From Clostridium manihotivorum (GTDB lineage Bacteria > Bacillota > Clostridia > Clostridiales > Clostridiaceae), in contig NZ_CP025746.1 of assembly GCF_004015185.1 (NCBI RefSeq), forward strand, positions 5,039,776 to 5,103,775: a DNA stretch of 64,000 bases, in the 5' to 3' direction. The notes below the pieces were generated by a model. The model was not told the origin of the DNA and searched no databases. It was given only the letters and a program-made list of their open reading frames with translations. This document shows, in pieces, positions 8,057 to 16,942 of this stretch. Position 1 is the first letter of the stretch. Every line of letters begins with the position of its first letter. The translations under genes and the position numbers were made by a program.

Positions 8057-8539
8057 TTAAATATGTGCTTCTATTATTGCTACTGCTTCTCTTAGATACT
8101 TTTCTTCAAGCTCTCCGAATCTTCCTACGTTTGGAGAATCTAGATCTAATACTCCAAAAACTTTTCCATCCTTAATTATTGGAAGTACTATTTCAGAATT
8201 AGACGCACTGTCACAAGCTATATGTCCTGGGAACTCATGTACATCTTGAACTCTAAGAACCTTCTTATCTTGTGCAGCTGTTCCACACACTCCGCTTCCA
8301 AGCTTTATTCTATAGCATGCTGGCAATCCTTGGAAAGGCCCAAGTACCAATTCATCTTCTCTCATAATATAAAATCCAGCCCAGTTACAATCATCCATAT
8401 AGAATTTTATAAGAGCAGAAATATTGGAAAGATTAGCTATTAAATCTGTTTCAGTTTCAAGCTGATCTCTTACTCCCCATACCATAAACTTATAATTTTC
8501 TTCTCTGTTAGCATCTAAAGAAACTTTTATATCTTCCAT
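8057..8539 (-). CDS. Free methionine-(R)-sulfoxide reductase (GAF type)
   Basis: This 160-residue GAF-domain enzyme is predicted to reduce free methionine-R-sulfoxide with thioredoxin, repairing oxidative damage in the cytoplasm. The whole protein is one GAF domain. The signature stretches GPFQGLPACYRIKLGSGVCG and DVHEFPGHIACDSASNSEIV are present. The three cysteines C75, C85 and C109 keep the 10- and 24-residue spacing of E. coli fRMsr (84, 94, 118), so the enzyme should be active. The start at 8539 follows a G-rich ribosome site. A family Q hairpin ends about 36 bp upstream, inside the likely 5' leader. Confidence 0.9.
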   Translation of the reverse strand: MEDIKVSLDANREENYKFMVWGVRDQLETETDLIANLSNISALIKFYMDDCNWAGFYIMREDELVLGPFQGLPACYRIKLGSGVCGTAAQDKKVLRVQDVHEFPGHIACDSASNSEIVLPIIKDGKVFGVLDLDSPNVGRFGELEEKYLREAVAIIEAHI

Positions 8540-8574
8540 GTTTACGCCCCCATTACTTTATCTTCTATTAATTG

Positions 8575-8678
8575 TATAGACTTCATAACCTAACCATTAA
8601 CTTACACACGCCCGAAAATCATCAGAACCCGCAATTTTATAACAAGTATAAATTGAGTTTAAATATAAGAAGTCTTTA
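8575..8678 (-). repeat. Family Q palindromic element, copy C
   Basis: On the minus strand the outer arms are TAAAGACTTCTTA and TATGAAGTCTATA, complementary but with a different sequence from other copies (GACTTC/GAAGTC). Inside are CAATTTATACTTGTT and GATTTTCGGGCGTGTGTAAG. It lies directly upstream of the fRMsr gene in the same orientation. Confidence 0.6.
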
Positions 8679-8780
8679 GATATAATACATTTACTTATAT
8701 AAAGTACAAATTAATTACATCCTTAAATATATTAACATATTATTTTTGAAATTATAACATAGTATCTTTTTTAGCACAAG

Positions 8781-9794
8781 TTACTTTTTATCAGTTACTT
8801 CCACTAATCCTCTTCTTAATCTCTCTTTGATATGCTCTTCACAAAAAGCATAATTTATAGAATTTAGTATTGTATTTATAATTTCTGAATCTGTAAGCTT
8901 AAAATTATCTATTATCTTAGAGTACTCATTTGTCAGTGTAGTATTTGAAACTGTGTTATTATCAGTATTAACGGTAACAACTATATTTTTCTTTATAAAG
9001 TTGTATACTGGGTGGTCTATTAATCTGGTAATTATTCCAGTATTATAGTTACTTGTAACGCAGACTTCTAAAGGCACCCTTCTATTATATAAAAGCTCCA
9101 TAGTCTCTTCGCTAGACATTGCAGCTGTTCCATGTCCAATTCTTTCAGCATGCAGCAGAGTTATAGATTTATTAATATTATTAAAGTTGCCTGTTTCTCC
9201 AGCATGAATAGTTATATGGAAGCCTAATCTTTTTGCTTCATCAAATAGTTCTACAAAGCTGTCTGCAGGATATAGTTCCTCGTCTCCTGCAAGATCTACC
9301 GCTACTACACCGTGTCCTAAAAACTTCTTTGCAACATAAAGTTGCTGAAGATTTTTCTCATAACTTTCATGTCTTAGAAAACACACGATAAGATTAAACT
9401 CTACTCCGTACTTACTCTTACCTTCATTTGCTCCGTCTAGAACTGCTTGAATCACTTCTTCCATTGATAATCCTTGTTTGCAATGAAAATATGGTGCAAA
9501 TCTTATTTCAATATACTTTATATTTTCTATATTACAATCTTCTATTAATTCATAAGCTATTCTTTTTATATTTTCCTTCGTCTGCATAACCATTATGGGA
9601 ATATCAAACTTTTTAAGATAAGCTTCCAAGGAAGAGGTTTTATCAAGAACAGCCACCTCTTGTAAAAGCTCTTCAATATTTTTTATACTTGAATCAGCTT
9701 TTAATAACCCTAACATAGTAGAAGGTCTTACAGAGCCATCTAAATGGCAATGTAGATGAACCTTAGGCAAAGATAGTAGTTTTTCAAGTTTCAA
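8781..9794 (-). CDS. add: Adenosine deaminase
   Basis: The enzyme converts adenosine (and deoxyadenosine) to inosine in purine salvage, using a zinc ion. The 337-residue protein has the metal-dependent TIM-barrel motifs: H13-L-H15 in PKVHLHCHLDGS, THE catalytic HAGE (H197, E200), ERIGHGT (H221) and NTDN (D278). The usual second Asp of NTDD is Asn here, a variant I believe occurs in other bacterial adenosine deaminases. The TTG start at 9794 is preceded by GAGGGTGA. It lies 14 bp after the histidine kinase gene, so regulator, kinase and deaminase look like one operon. Confidence 0.9.
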   Translation of the reverse strand: MKLEKLLSLPKVHLHCHLDGSVRPSTMLGLLKADSSIKNIEELLQEVAVLDKTSSLEAYLKKFDIPIMVMQTKENIKRIAYELIEDCNIENIKYIEIRFAPYFHCKQGLSMEEVIQAVLDGANEGKSKYGVEFNLIVCFLRHESYEKNLQQLYVAKKFLGHGVVAVDLAGDEELYPADSFVELFDEAKRLGFHITIHAGETGNFNNINKSITLLHAERIGHGTAAMSSEETMELLYNRRVPLEVCVTSNYNTGIITRLIDHPVYNFIKKNIVVTVNTDNNTVSNTTLTNEYSKIIDNFKLTDSEIINTILNSINYAFCEEHIKERLRRGLVEVTDKK

Positions 9795-9808
9795 ACAATC
9801 ACCCTCTT

Positions 9809-11179
9809 TTAATCAATATTCCGTATACCTTTTATATAAAAAGCTACTCCTAAATCTTCGTTTTTAGCTTCAATCTCTGCACCGTGATATCCCACTATTT
9901 CTTTTACTATTGATAAACCTAAACCGTACTTACCATTCTTTCCTTTGTTGAAAGGTTTGAATAGACCTTCAAATTCCTCTTCTTTAATCTTATCTCCGTC
10001 ATTGAATATTCTTATAGTATATTTTCCATTTTCTTCATATATGCTTACTTCAACTCTTTCCTTTGCATATCTAGATGCATTATCTAAAAGATTTTCTATT
10101 ACAACAGTAAATTGCTCTTTATCCCCTAAGGTGTAAGCATTTTTTAAGGTTTCAATATCCCACTGAAGATTCATATTATTTGCTTTTATTTTATAAAATT
10201 CTTCTGATATCATATCACAGAGGGAATAAGGCTGTTTTTTTAATGCTCTTGAGTTTATATACTCAAGTTTTGAAAGCTGTAATAGGTCCTTTATTCTCTT
10301 CTGAAGCCTTATAGCTTCTTCATCTATAACTCTCATAGTACCAGGCATATCTCCATTAGGATATATTCCATCTTCAGCAGCTTGTACATAATTCCTAATA
10401 ACCATAACTGGTGTTTTTAATTCATGGGAAACTTGCTGCAACATGTTTTGCTTCCATTCATCTCTCTCTATTAGCTGAATCCTCATATCTTCAATGCTTG
10501 CCGCTAAACTCCCCAGCTCATCTTCTCTATCTAGACTAAGAGAGTCAAACCAGTCTTGTTTCGCAATTCTCTTTACCCTATTTTCTAAAAACTTTATAGG
10601 CGCTGTGATATAATTTGAGAAAACCATAGAAACCATAAGACTGATAATTATAGCTATTACTCCACCAACTATAAGTTTTTCAGTAACATCTTTTACAAGT
10701 TTATTTCTGTAAGTATCCATCATAAAAGAAACGAGATAAGCTTCCTTTCCTTCAAAGGTAATCTTCTTTATTACATAATACAACCTGCCACTACTAAGCT
10801 TATACTCATATCTCTTACTATCTTCAGTCTGTGTTCTCGTTTCATTTTCTATTATCTTCATAAGATTATTAGTAAGGGAAGACTTTGAAAACCTCTTTAT
10901 TATGGTTAAGTTCTGATAGGGGTAAACCACTTGAGTTACTGACCTTATATCTTGAATCATGCCTAAATTCTCCGCAGTTATTTGTTCTAACTGAAGATTT
11001 TTTTCTTTATTTTTAGATTCCAAAAAAGTATCCTGGGCAAGTTCTATGGTTTTATAGGTTTCATCAGTAAAAAAAGAACTTATTGAAACGTTAAAATACA
11101 ACACCAAACATATAAAAACTCCGGCTAATATCCCTGCGCTTACAGCCCAAACCTGGAAAGCCAATGATTTATCTTTCAT
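9809..11179 (-). CDS. Sensor histidine kinase
   Basis: This membrane histidine kinase of about 456 residues pairs with the response regulator immediately upstream. ATG 11179 lies 8 nt after GAGGTG. An in-frame GTG inside that ribosome site is unlikely to be used. One membrane segment lies near residue 10-32 and another near 168-190, bracketing an extracellular sensor region. HAMP, a dimerisation helix with QVSHELKTPVMV (phosphorylated His) and an ATPase domain with NLLDNASRYA, NDGD and GLGLSIV follow. The signal is unknown. Cotranscription with adenosine deaminase hints at, but does not show, a link to nucleosides. Confidence 0.87.
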   Translation of the reverse strand: MKDKSLAFQVWAVSAGILAGVFICLVLYFNVSISSFFTDETYKTIELAQDTFLESKNKEKNLQLEQITAENLGMIQDIRSVTQVVYPYQNLTIIKRFSKSSLTNNLMKIIENETRTQTEDSKRYEYKLSSGRLYYVIKKITFEGKEAYLVSFMMDTYRNKLVKDVTEKLIVGGVIAIIISLMVSMVFSNYITAPIKFLENRVKRIAKQDWFDSLSLDREDELGSLAASIEDMRIQLIERDEWKQNMLQQVSHELKTPVMVIRNYVQAAEDGIYPNGDMPGTMRVIDEEAIRLQKRIKDLLQLSKLEYINSRALKKQPYSLCDMISEEFYKIKANNMNLQWDIETLKNAYTLGDKEQFTVVIENLLDNASRYAKERVEVSIYEENGKYTIRIFNDGDKIKEEEFEGLFKPFNKGKNGKYGLGLSIVKEIVGYHGAEIEAKNEDLGVAFYIKGIRNID

Positions 11180-11196
11180 ATATAACACCTCACGCC

Positions 11197-11859
11197 TTAA
11201 TTAAGCCTATATCCAAAACCATAAACAGTTTCAATTCTTAGTTCAGGCATTCTTTTTCTAAGTCTTCTAACTAAATCATCAACTACTCTATCGCTGCCAT
11301 AATAGCTTTCTCCCCATATAATCTCTAATATATCTTCTCTTGAGAAAGCTTTTTGTTTATTATCTAGAAATAACATCAATAAATCAAATTCTTTAGAGCT
11401 AAGACCTACATCCTGTCCATCTTTTATTACTATTCTTTTATCTGTTTCTATCAAATATCCATATAAATACTGTCCCTCAGAAAGATCCAATTCTTTATAC
11501 GTCCTGTCCAGCAATTTCTTTGTCCTTATAACTAATTCTCTAGGCATAAATGGTTTGGAAAGATAATCATCGCTTCCCATCTCAAGTCCAACTATTCTAT
11601 CTATATCAGCATCTCTAGCAGATATAAATATTACAGGTGTATTTCTATTGTTTGTTTTAATCTCTTTTAATACTGTAAAACCATCTACATCAGGAAGCAT
11701 TATGTCTAATATCCATAGATGTGGGCTTTTATCTATAGACTCAATAGCTTCTTCTCCATTATGGAAACTGACTACCTCAAACCCTTCTCTTACTAAATAA
11801 GAGCATAAAACTGAATTTAAATTTTTGTCATCTTCAACTAAGAATATCTTATAGCTCAT
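11197..11859 (-). CDS. OmpR-family response regulator
   Basis: This 220-residue transcription factor has a receiver domain (about 1-115; D10, D11 and phospho-acceptor D52 in LWILDIMLPDVDG) and a C-terminal winged helix (about 125-218) with SSKEFDLLMLFLDN and VVDDLVRRLRKRM. The ATG at 11859 has GAGGAGA upstream. It is the first gene of an operon with the kinase (17 bp apart) and adenosine deaminase. Target genes cannot be read from the sequence; autoregulation is possible. Confidence 0.88.
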   Translation of the reverse strand: MSYKIFLVEDDKNLNSVLCSYLVREGFEVVSFHNGEEAIESIDKSPHLWILDIMLPDVDGFTVLKEIKTNNRNTPVIFISARDADIDRIVGLEMGSDDYLSKPFMPRELVIRTKKLLDRTYKELDLSEGQYLYGYLIETDKRIVIKDGQDVGLSSKEFDLLMLFLDNKQKAFSREDILEIIWGESYYGSDRVVDDLVRRLRKRMPELRIETVYGFGYRLN

Positions 11860-12079
11860 ATTTTATCTCCTCTTAAGCATGCTTGTAATTTTATTATCAT
11901 AATTATACTCTAATTACATATACATGGTTATTATTTTTTATATAAATAGGTTAATTTTAGAAGTTTTTTTATCGTAGGCAGAAAGAGCAAACTTATCTGT
12001 CTGTAAGTATAAGAATTTTATTATTAGGAGTTATTATACCATTATAAAATCTTTCAATGAAGAAAAATTTTTAATATTA
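11860..12079. other. Intergenic DNA before the MITE
   Basis: This contains the presumed promoter region of the response regulator operon on the minus strand. It is AT-rich and I see no open frame or strong hairpin. Confidence 0.35.
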
Positions 12080-12502
12080 GACTCTATTCAAGTACAATGT
12101 TTAAATTAAGCGGTCAGTCATCCGATGCTTAGATGAGCTTGCGCAAAGAATTAATATGATTTTGTCATATTCCATGGCTAAAACTGTAAACTCACTACGT
12201 TCGAACATACAGTTTTACTCTTTAATGATCATAACTTTTATAAAATTCTTATATTTTGATTTAAATGAAAATAATATAAAATGTCTTGATTAAAAAGAGT
12301 AAAGAGTAAAAAATTATGTCGCCTGCCAGAATTTCTTCACATACGTTCAGAAAAGGCAGATGCGCAAAAAATCACTAATGAAGGACGTATTAGTGATTTT
12401 TAAAGCCATTCCATCTGGAAAAATCATTTAATTCTAATTGCTCGCTCATATAGCATCTCCTTCATGACCACTTAATTTAAACAATATTATTAAACATATG
12501 CC
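12080..12502 (-). mobile_element. MITE copy 1, complete, inverted relative to copy 2
   Basis: About 423 bp here are nearly identical, in reverse complement, to the element at 59695-60323 once that copy's nested insert is removed. The ends are GACTCTATTCAAGTACA on the left and TATTATTAAACATATGCC on the right. Terminal repeats of about 65 bp share GTTTAAATTAAG and GGTCA. Inside are a Shine-Dalgarno/ATG (start 12449) opening a 19-residue frame to 12390, a family R hairpin plus tail (12319-12400), and a palindrome (GAACATACAGTTTTAC region). No transposase is encoded. The 8-bp flanks (TAATATTA and AAAATTTA) match at only 5 positions, suggesting an older insertion. Confidence 0.75.
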
Positions 12503-12510
12503 AAAATTTA

Positions 12511-12561
12511 AAAAATCAGGTATAATAGGCAAATCCTCGCCATACTATACCTGATTTTTTA
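12511..12561 (-). terminator. Terminator of the hydF operon
   Basis: AAAAATCAGGTATA and TATACCTGATTTTTT form a 14-bp stem with a long loop, ending at the hydF stop codon. A and T runs on both sides allow function in either direction. The MITE ends 8 bp beyond. Confidence 0.8.
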
Positions 12562-13797
12562 TTAGTCTAATTCTTCATATTCAAGTTTAGCCATTGGGAA
12601 TGGCTCTAAGGCTCTTTCTAATATTCCTTGAACATAAGCGATAAGCATTCCATAGTTTACTATAGGAACATTGTATGCCTTTGCATCATCAATTCTTGAA
12701 CACATTGCAGTTCTATTCAGCATACAGCCTCCGCAGTGTACTATTAATGCATATTGCTTAACATCATCTGTGAATACTACCCCAGAAGAGTACTCAAAGG
12801 TAAGCTCCTTACCTGTAAGCTGTCTAAGCCATCTAGGTATCTTTACTCTAGCTATATCATCCGCTTGCTTATGATGAGTACATCCCTCCGATACTAATAT
12901 CTTGTCTCCATCTTTAAGCTTTTTAATTGCTTTAATTCCTCTAACCATTTCTGCAAGGTCACCTTTATATCTAGCAAATAAGATTGAGAAGGATGTAAGC
13001 ATTATATCTTTAGGTGTATCTGCAGAAACTTTTAAGAAAACCTGTGAATCTGTAATAACAAGTTTAGGCTTTCTTCCTAGACTTTCAAGAGTTTGTCTTA
13101 GTTCATGCTCCTTTGTAACTACTGCTATAGCATCACTTTCTAGAATATCTCTTATTGTTTGCTGCTGAGGTAATATCAATCTTCCTTTGGGAGCAGCTTT
13201 GTCGATAGGAGTAACTAACACTACCAAGTCTCCTGGATTTATAAGATCACCAACTATTTTAAACTTATCTTCCTCCTGTGGAAGAAGGCTTATTATCTTA
13301 TTTTTGATTTCTTTTATTCCCTTATTTAAAGCCGCTGAAGCTGGTACAACTTGAATTGAAAGTTTTTTAGCCATGTCTTGAGCAACTTCATCGTAAGACG
13401 TCAACTGGTCAATTTTATTTAAAACCCCTAGAACAGGTATATTCTTCTCTTTTACCTCTTTTACTATCTTTATATCTTCTTCTGTTACGCCAACAGTACC
13501 ATCAACAACTATTAGTGCTACATCAGTTTTATCTAATACTTCTATAGTCTTCTTTTTTCTAAGTTCTCCAAGATCACCTTCATCGTCAAGACCAGCGGTA
13601 TCAATTATCACACATGGCCCTATAGGAAGTATTTCAATAGACTTATAAACTGGATCTGTTGTAGTTCCTCTAACTTCTGAAACAATTGAAATTTCCTGCT
13701 CTGTTATAGCGTTTATCACGCTTGATTTCCCAGCATTTCGTCTTCCAAAAAGAGCTATATGAACTCTTTCTGAACGAGGTGTAGAATTTAAACTCAT
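12562..13797 (-). CDS. hydF: [FeFe]-hydrogenase H-cluster maturation GTPase HydF
   Basis: HydF is the scaffold on which the 2Fe subcluster built by HydE and HydG is assembled and passed to apo-hydrogenase. The 411-residue protein starts with an Era-like GTPase domain: GRRNAGKS (18-25), the TTTDPV switch I region, DTAGL (66-70) and NKID (127-130). A dimerisation region follows. The C-terminal cluster-binding domain has C306-T-H308 and H354-C355-GG-C358, the CxH...HCxxC signature. It is 14 bp downstream of a lyase gene and ends at a terminator. hydE, hydG and hydrogenase are not in the window. Confidence 0.95.
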   Translation of the reverse strand: MSLNSTPRSERVHIALFGRRNAGKSSVINAITEQEISIVSEVRGTTTDPVYKSIEILPIGPCVIIDTAGLDDEGDLGELRKKKTIEVLDKTDVALIVVDGTVGVTEEDIKIVKEVKEKNIPVLGVLNKIDQLTSYDEVAQDMAKKLSIQVVPASAALNKGIKEIKNKIISLLPQEEDKFKIVGDLINPGDLVVLVTPIDKAAPKGRLILPQQQTIRDILESDAIAVVTKEHELRQTLESLGRKPKLVITDSQVFLKVSADTPKDIMLTSFSILFARYKGDLAEMVRGIKAIKKLKDGDKILVSEGCTHHKQADDIARVKIPRWLRQLTGKELTFEYSSGVVFTDDVKQYALIVHCGGCMLNRTAMCSRIDDAKAYNVPIVNYGMLIAYVQGILERALEPFPMAKLEYEELD

Positions 13798-13811
13798 AAT
13801 ATTTACTCTCC

Positions 13812-15209
13812 TTACTTACCAGGTATACCTGGTTTTGTTAGCTCTAGAGGATTAAGTATTTTATCTACTTCTTCCTTAGTTAGTATATTTTCAAGATATA
13901 TGGCTTCTCTTAGGGTTATTCCAAGTGATAATGCCTTCTTTGCAATGTCGCTAGCTTTATCATAGCCAATATGATGTATTAATGCTGCGGTCATTGCTGT
14001 AGATTTTTCTAGATTTTCCTTGCAAACTTCCTTGTTTACCTCAATGCCTTCAATGCATTTCTCTCTAAATATTATAACAGCTTTCTCAAGTAGTTCTAAA
14101 GATTCTAATAGATTTTCTGTTATTAGTGGAATAAATGCATTAAGTTCAAGCTGACCACTAGCAGCAGCAAAGGTTATTCCTGCATCATTTGAAACCACTC
14201 TCATTGCTACCTGAGCAACCATTTCAGGAATTACAGGATTTACTTTTCCAGGCATTATTGATGAACCTGGCTGTCTCATAGGAAGAACTAACTCTCCCAA
14301 ACCTCCCTTAGGTCCAGAACCTAAAAGCCTTAAGTCATTGGATATCTTCATAAGATTAACTGCACAAGCCTTTAACAGCCCAGATACTTCTACGAAAACA
14401 TCTGCATTTTGAGTAACATCCATAGGAAAGTCAGAACGGGCAAGCCCAAGTCCTGTAAGCTGCTGTAGCATATCTGTCATCATGTATATATACTTATTAG
14501 TAGCATTTAATCCAGTACCTATGGCAGTTCCACCTATGTTTACAACTCTAAGTCTCTCTTCTACCTTATATATCCTCCATCTATCTCTCTCAATAGCTTT
14601 TGCATAGGCTCCAAAGCCTTGTCCAACCATCATAGGAAGAGCATCCATAAGTTCTGTTCTTCCTAACTTTAATATGTTTGCAAACTCATTTTCCTTAATT
14701 TGAAAAGCTTCTTGCAGCTCTGCTAAAGCATCTGCAAGCTTTCTAATCTTCCTTATAGCTGCTATCCTTAAAGCTGTAGGACATACGTCATTGGTAGATT
14801 GAGACATATTTATATGATTCAATGGGTGAATTAAATCATAACTCCCCTTTTCTGCTCCTAAAAGTTCCAAAGCACGGTTTGCAATTACTTCATTAACATT
14901 CATATTAGTAGAAGTTCCTGCCCCACCTTGAAAGGCATTTATCTTAAAATCTTCATCAAAAACGCCCTCTATAACCTCTTCAGCTGCTTTAATTATTGCC
15001 TTTCCTTTTTCCTCTTCCAAACTCTTTAATCTTATATTGACCATTGCTGCAGATTTCTTTATCAAAGCTATTTCCTTTACGAAATCTAAGTTTACATACC
15101 TATCACCAAGATCAAAGTTTTCCATTGCCCTTAGAGTATTTATGCCATAATACTTGGAAGTATCTATATTTCTATCCCCAAGCATATCCTTCTCTTTTCT
15201 AAAACCCAT
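13812..15209 (-). CDS. Aspartate ammonia-lyase-like enzyme of the fumarase/aspartase superfamily, linked to hydF
   Basis: This 465-residue protein has the superfamily signature GSSIMPGKVNP (315-325), GAGTSTNMN (97-105) and SQSTND (136-141), and probably forms a tetrameric cytoplasmic lyase. Annotation pipelines would call it aspartate ammonia-lyase. It stands in one operon with hydF (14 bp gap); from memory, such lyases recur beside H-cluster maturation genes. One position differs: the GRT-x-L motif reads GRTELMDALP, whereas aspartases usually have Gln and fumarases His at that residue. The substrate is therefore uncertain. ATG 15209 follows AAAGGAG. The HxlR regulator stops 19 bp upstream. 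Confidence 0.8.
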   Translation of the reverse strand: MGFRKEKDMLGDRNIDTSKYYGINTLRAMENFDLGDRYVNLDFVKEIALIKKSAAMVNIRLKSLEEEKGKAIIKAAEEVIEGVFDEDFKINAFQGGAGTSTNMNVNEVIANRALELLGAEKGSYDLIHPLNHINMSQSTNDVCPTALRIAAIRKIRKLADALAELQEAFQIKENEFANILKLGRTELMDALPMMVGQGFGAYAKAIERDRWRIYKVEERLRVVNIGGTAIGTGLNATNKYIYMMTDMLQQLTGLGLARSDFPMDVTQNADVFVEVSGLLKACAVNLMKISNDLRLLGSGPKGGLGELVLPMRQPGSSIMPGKVNPVIPEMVAQVAMRVVSNDAGITFAAASGQLELNAFIPLITENLLESLELLEKAVIIFREKCIEGIEVNKEVCKENLEKSTAMTAALIHHIGYDKASDIAKKALSLGITLREAIYLENILTKEEVDKILNPLELTKPGIPGK

Positions 15210-15228
15210 AATGATACTCCTTTCTATT

Positions 15229-15552
15229 CTATAACCTGTTGTCTTGTCCCCAATTAGACATCATTTCAAGAATTGGAATAAGACTCTTTCCTCTATCAGT
15301 TAAAGAGTACTCAACTTTTGGAGGCACTTCATTATATTGCTTTCTATTTATTATTTTATCGGCTTCAAGCTCCTTGAGCTGCTGACTCAAGGTCTTATGA
15401 GCAATGCTATGAAGAGCTTCCTTTAATCTGCTATACCTTACTACTTCCTGCCTATATATCTCCCATAATATTATCCACTTCCATTTCCCCTCTAAAATAG
15501 AAATTGTATAATACATAGGGCATTCCCCATATCTATCATTAAAGTTGTCCAT
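15229..15552 (-). CDS. HxlR-family winged-helix transcriptional regulator
   Basis: This 107-residue DNA-binding protein has CPMYYTISILEGKWKWIILW, the HxlR N-terminal pattern with one Cys before the first helix (C12), then SIAHKTLSQQLKELEADKII (recognition helix) and the wing PPKVEYSLTDRGKSL. Some HxlR proteins sense electrophiles or disulfide stress through that Cys. It is divergent from a flavoprotein gene, a common pairing, and a symmetric site lies between them (15634-15664). It is only 19 bp ahead of the lyase-hydF genes with no visible terminator, so read-through into them is possible. Confidence 0.88.
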   Translation of the reverse strand: MDNFNDRYGECPMYYTISILEGKWKWIILWEIYRQEVVRYSRLKEALHSIAHKTLSQQLKELEADKIINRKQYNEVPPKVEYSLTDRGKSLIPILEMMSNWGQDNRL

Positions 15553-15633
15553 AGTTTCCCCCTATAAGATGTTATACCTAATTTAAATATATACTTCTTT
15601 CATCCTACATTATATCTCTTTACTTACCTTTTG

Positions 15634-15664
15634 TTAAGTATATAACAAATAAGTGCATACTTAA
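15634..15664. promoter_or_regulatory. Candidate HxlR operator
   Basis: TTAAGTAT (15634-15641) and ATACTTAA (15657-15664) are perfect inverted 8-mers separated by 15 nt, so their centres are about 23 bp apart, roughly two helical turns. They lie between the divergent HxlR and flavoprotein genes, where a dimeric regulator would act on one or both promoters. Confidence 0.5.
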
Positions 15665-15807
15665 TATTTCTACCACAAGAATATATAATCTATATTATAA
15701 GATAATGCTACATATATTTATAAAAGACAAGACATATGTTTATTTGCCGTCATGATTCTTCGCTTTAAAATATAGCATTAAATTTATTATATTAGGAGGA
15801 GTTTAAG

Positions 15808-16458
15808 ATGAAAGTCATTGCCCTAAACGGAAGTCCAAGACGCAACAGAAATACTGCAAAAGTATTAAATGAAGCTCTAGAAGGAGCTAAGTCAAAAGGT
15901 GCCGAAGTTGAATTAATCAATCTTTATGATTTAAACTACAAAGGGTGCATTAGTTGTTTTGCTTGTAAAAGAATTGGTGGACAAAGCTACGGAAAATGTG
16001 CAGTGAAGGATGATTTACAATCTGTTCTTAGAAAAATTGAACAGTGTGATGCTTTACTTATAGGCTCTCCAATATACTTTGGTGAAGTAACTGGTGAAGT
16101 TAGATCCTTCTTAGAACGTTTCTTATTTCAATATTTAGTATATGATAAAGATCACACTAACCTATTTAATAAGAAATTACCTATAGGCTTGATTTATACT
16201 ATGAATGTTGGAAGTGAACATATGAGCTTAGCAGGCTATGATAAAAAATTTTTAAGTACTGAAGAAATGATGAAAAGATTCTTTGGAGAAGCTGAATCAC
16301 TAATCGTAAATGATACTTATCAATTCGATGATTACTCTAAATATGTTTCCACAATGTTTGACGAAACTCAAAAGGCAAAAGTAAGAGATGAAGAGTTCCC
16401 TAAGGACTTGAAGAAGGCATTTAATTTAGGTATTAGTTTAATAGAAAAAAGCCTCTAA
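15808..16458 (+). CDS. NADPH-dependent FMN reductase / iron-sulfur flavoprotein
   Basis: This 216-residue flavodoxin-fold protein is predicted to bind FMN and shuttle electrons from NAD(P)H or ferredoxin. The start LNGSPRRNRNTAK is the FMN phosphate loop. GSPIYFGEVTGEVRSFLERF (from residue 91) is the second flavin-binding stretch. Residues C48, C51, C54 and C65 in GCISCFACK...YGKC could hold an Fe-S cluster as in archaeal and clostridial Isf proteins, though the last spacing is longer than the usual Isf motif. ATG 15808 follows GGAGGAG. It is divergent from the HxlR gene and probably induced by the same redox or electrophile stress. Confidence 0.85.
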   Translation: MKVIALNGSPRRNRNTAKVLNEALEGAKSKGAEVELINLYDLNYKGCISCFACKRIGGQSYGKCAVKDDLQSVLRKIEQCDALLIGSPIYFGEVTGEVRSFLERFLFQYLVYDKDHTNLFNKKLPIGLIYTMNVGSEHMSLAGYDKKFLSTEEMMKRFFGEAESLIVNDTYQFDDYSKYVSTMFDETQKAKVRDEEFPKDLKKAFNLGISLIEKSL

Positions 16459-16483
16459 GCCCGCATTTTTCCAATAAATTCTT

Positions 16484-16507
16484 AAGAAGTTATATTTATA
16501 ACTTCTT
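16484..16507 (+). terminator. Hairpin after the flavoprotein gene
   Basis: AAGAAGTTATA and TATAACTTCTT pair perfectly around a tiny loop, followed by ATATTTTTAAC. This is probably the terminator of the gene ending at 16458. Confidence 0.6.
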
Positions 16508-16675
16508 ATATTTTTAACATTTTATATTGTTATAATCTTATATTCTCCAATTATACCTTCAGGAACTAGTGGAACTTTAACTATAGCTTTCGTGTCTAAT
16601 TGCCATATCTCTAATCAATGTTTGTAAGTTAATAACTCGTCTACTTTTCTAGTAATGTTAGTAAAAGGTTAAGAA

Positions 16676-16720
16676 ATATATAAAAGATGAAGTTTAATTT
16701 AAGCTTCATCTTTTATATAT
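16676..16720. terminator. Long palindrome in the region upstream of the solvent operon
   Basis: Two perfect 17-nt arms, ATATATAAAAGATGAAG and CTTCATCTTTTATATAT, flank an 11-nt apex. The flanking T/A runs suggest a terminator active in both directions, insulating the solvent operon from upstream transcription. Nothing else is recognisable between 16508 and 16675. Confidence 0.55.
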
Positions 16721-16763
16721 TTTCAAGCCAATCTAATGCAAACAGATCCAAAAACCTCGTAAG

Positions 16764-16786
16764 TTTATCTTCATATTGAAGATAAA
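16764..16786. promoter_or_regulatory. Perfect short palindrome upstream of the solvent operon
   Basis: TTTATCTTCA and TGAAGATAAA pair around TAT. It lies about 160 bp upstream of the predicted operon promoter. It has no T run, so it looks more like a protein-binding site or an RNA stem than a terminator. A sequence AGACGAA on the minus strand (16849-16855) matches the Spo0A box TGNCGAA in six of seven positions; in related clostridia Spo0A controls this operon. Confidence 0.35.
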
Positions 16787-16942
16787 TACAACTTATAAAG
16801 ATATAATAAACTCTTATATTAGTCTATATTGATTAAATACTATAATCTTTCGTCTTTACAAATTATAACATAAAAATACTTCTATATTTCATAATATGTT
16901 AACGTTTTATTTCATTCATCCTAATTTTATCATATATACAGA

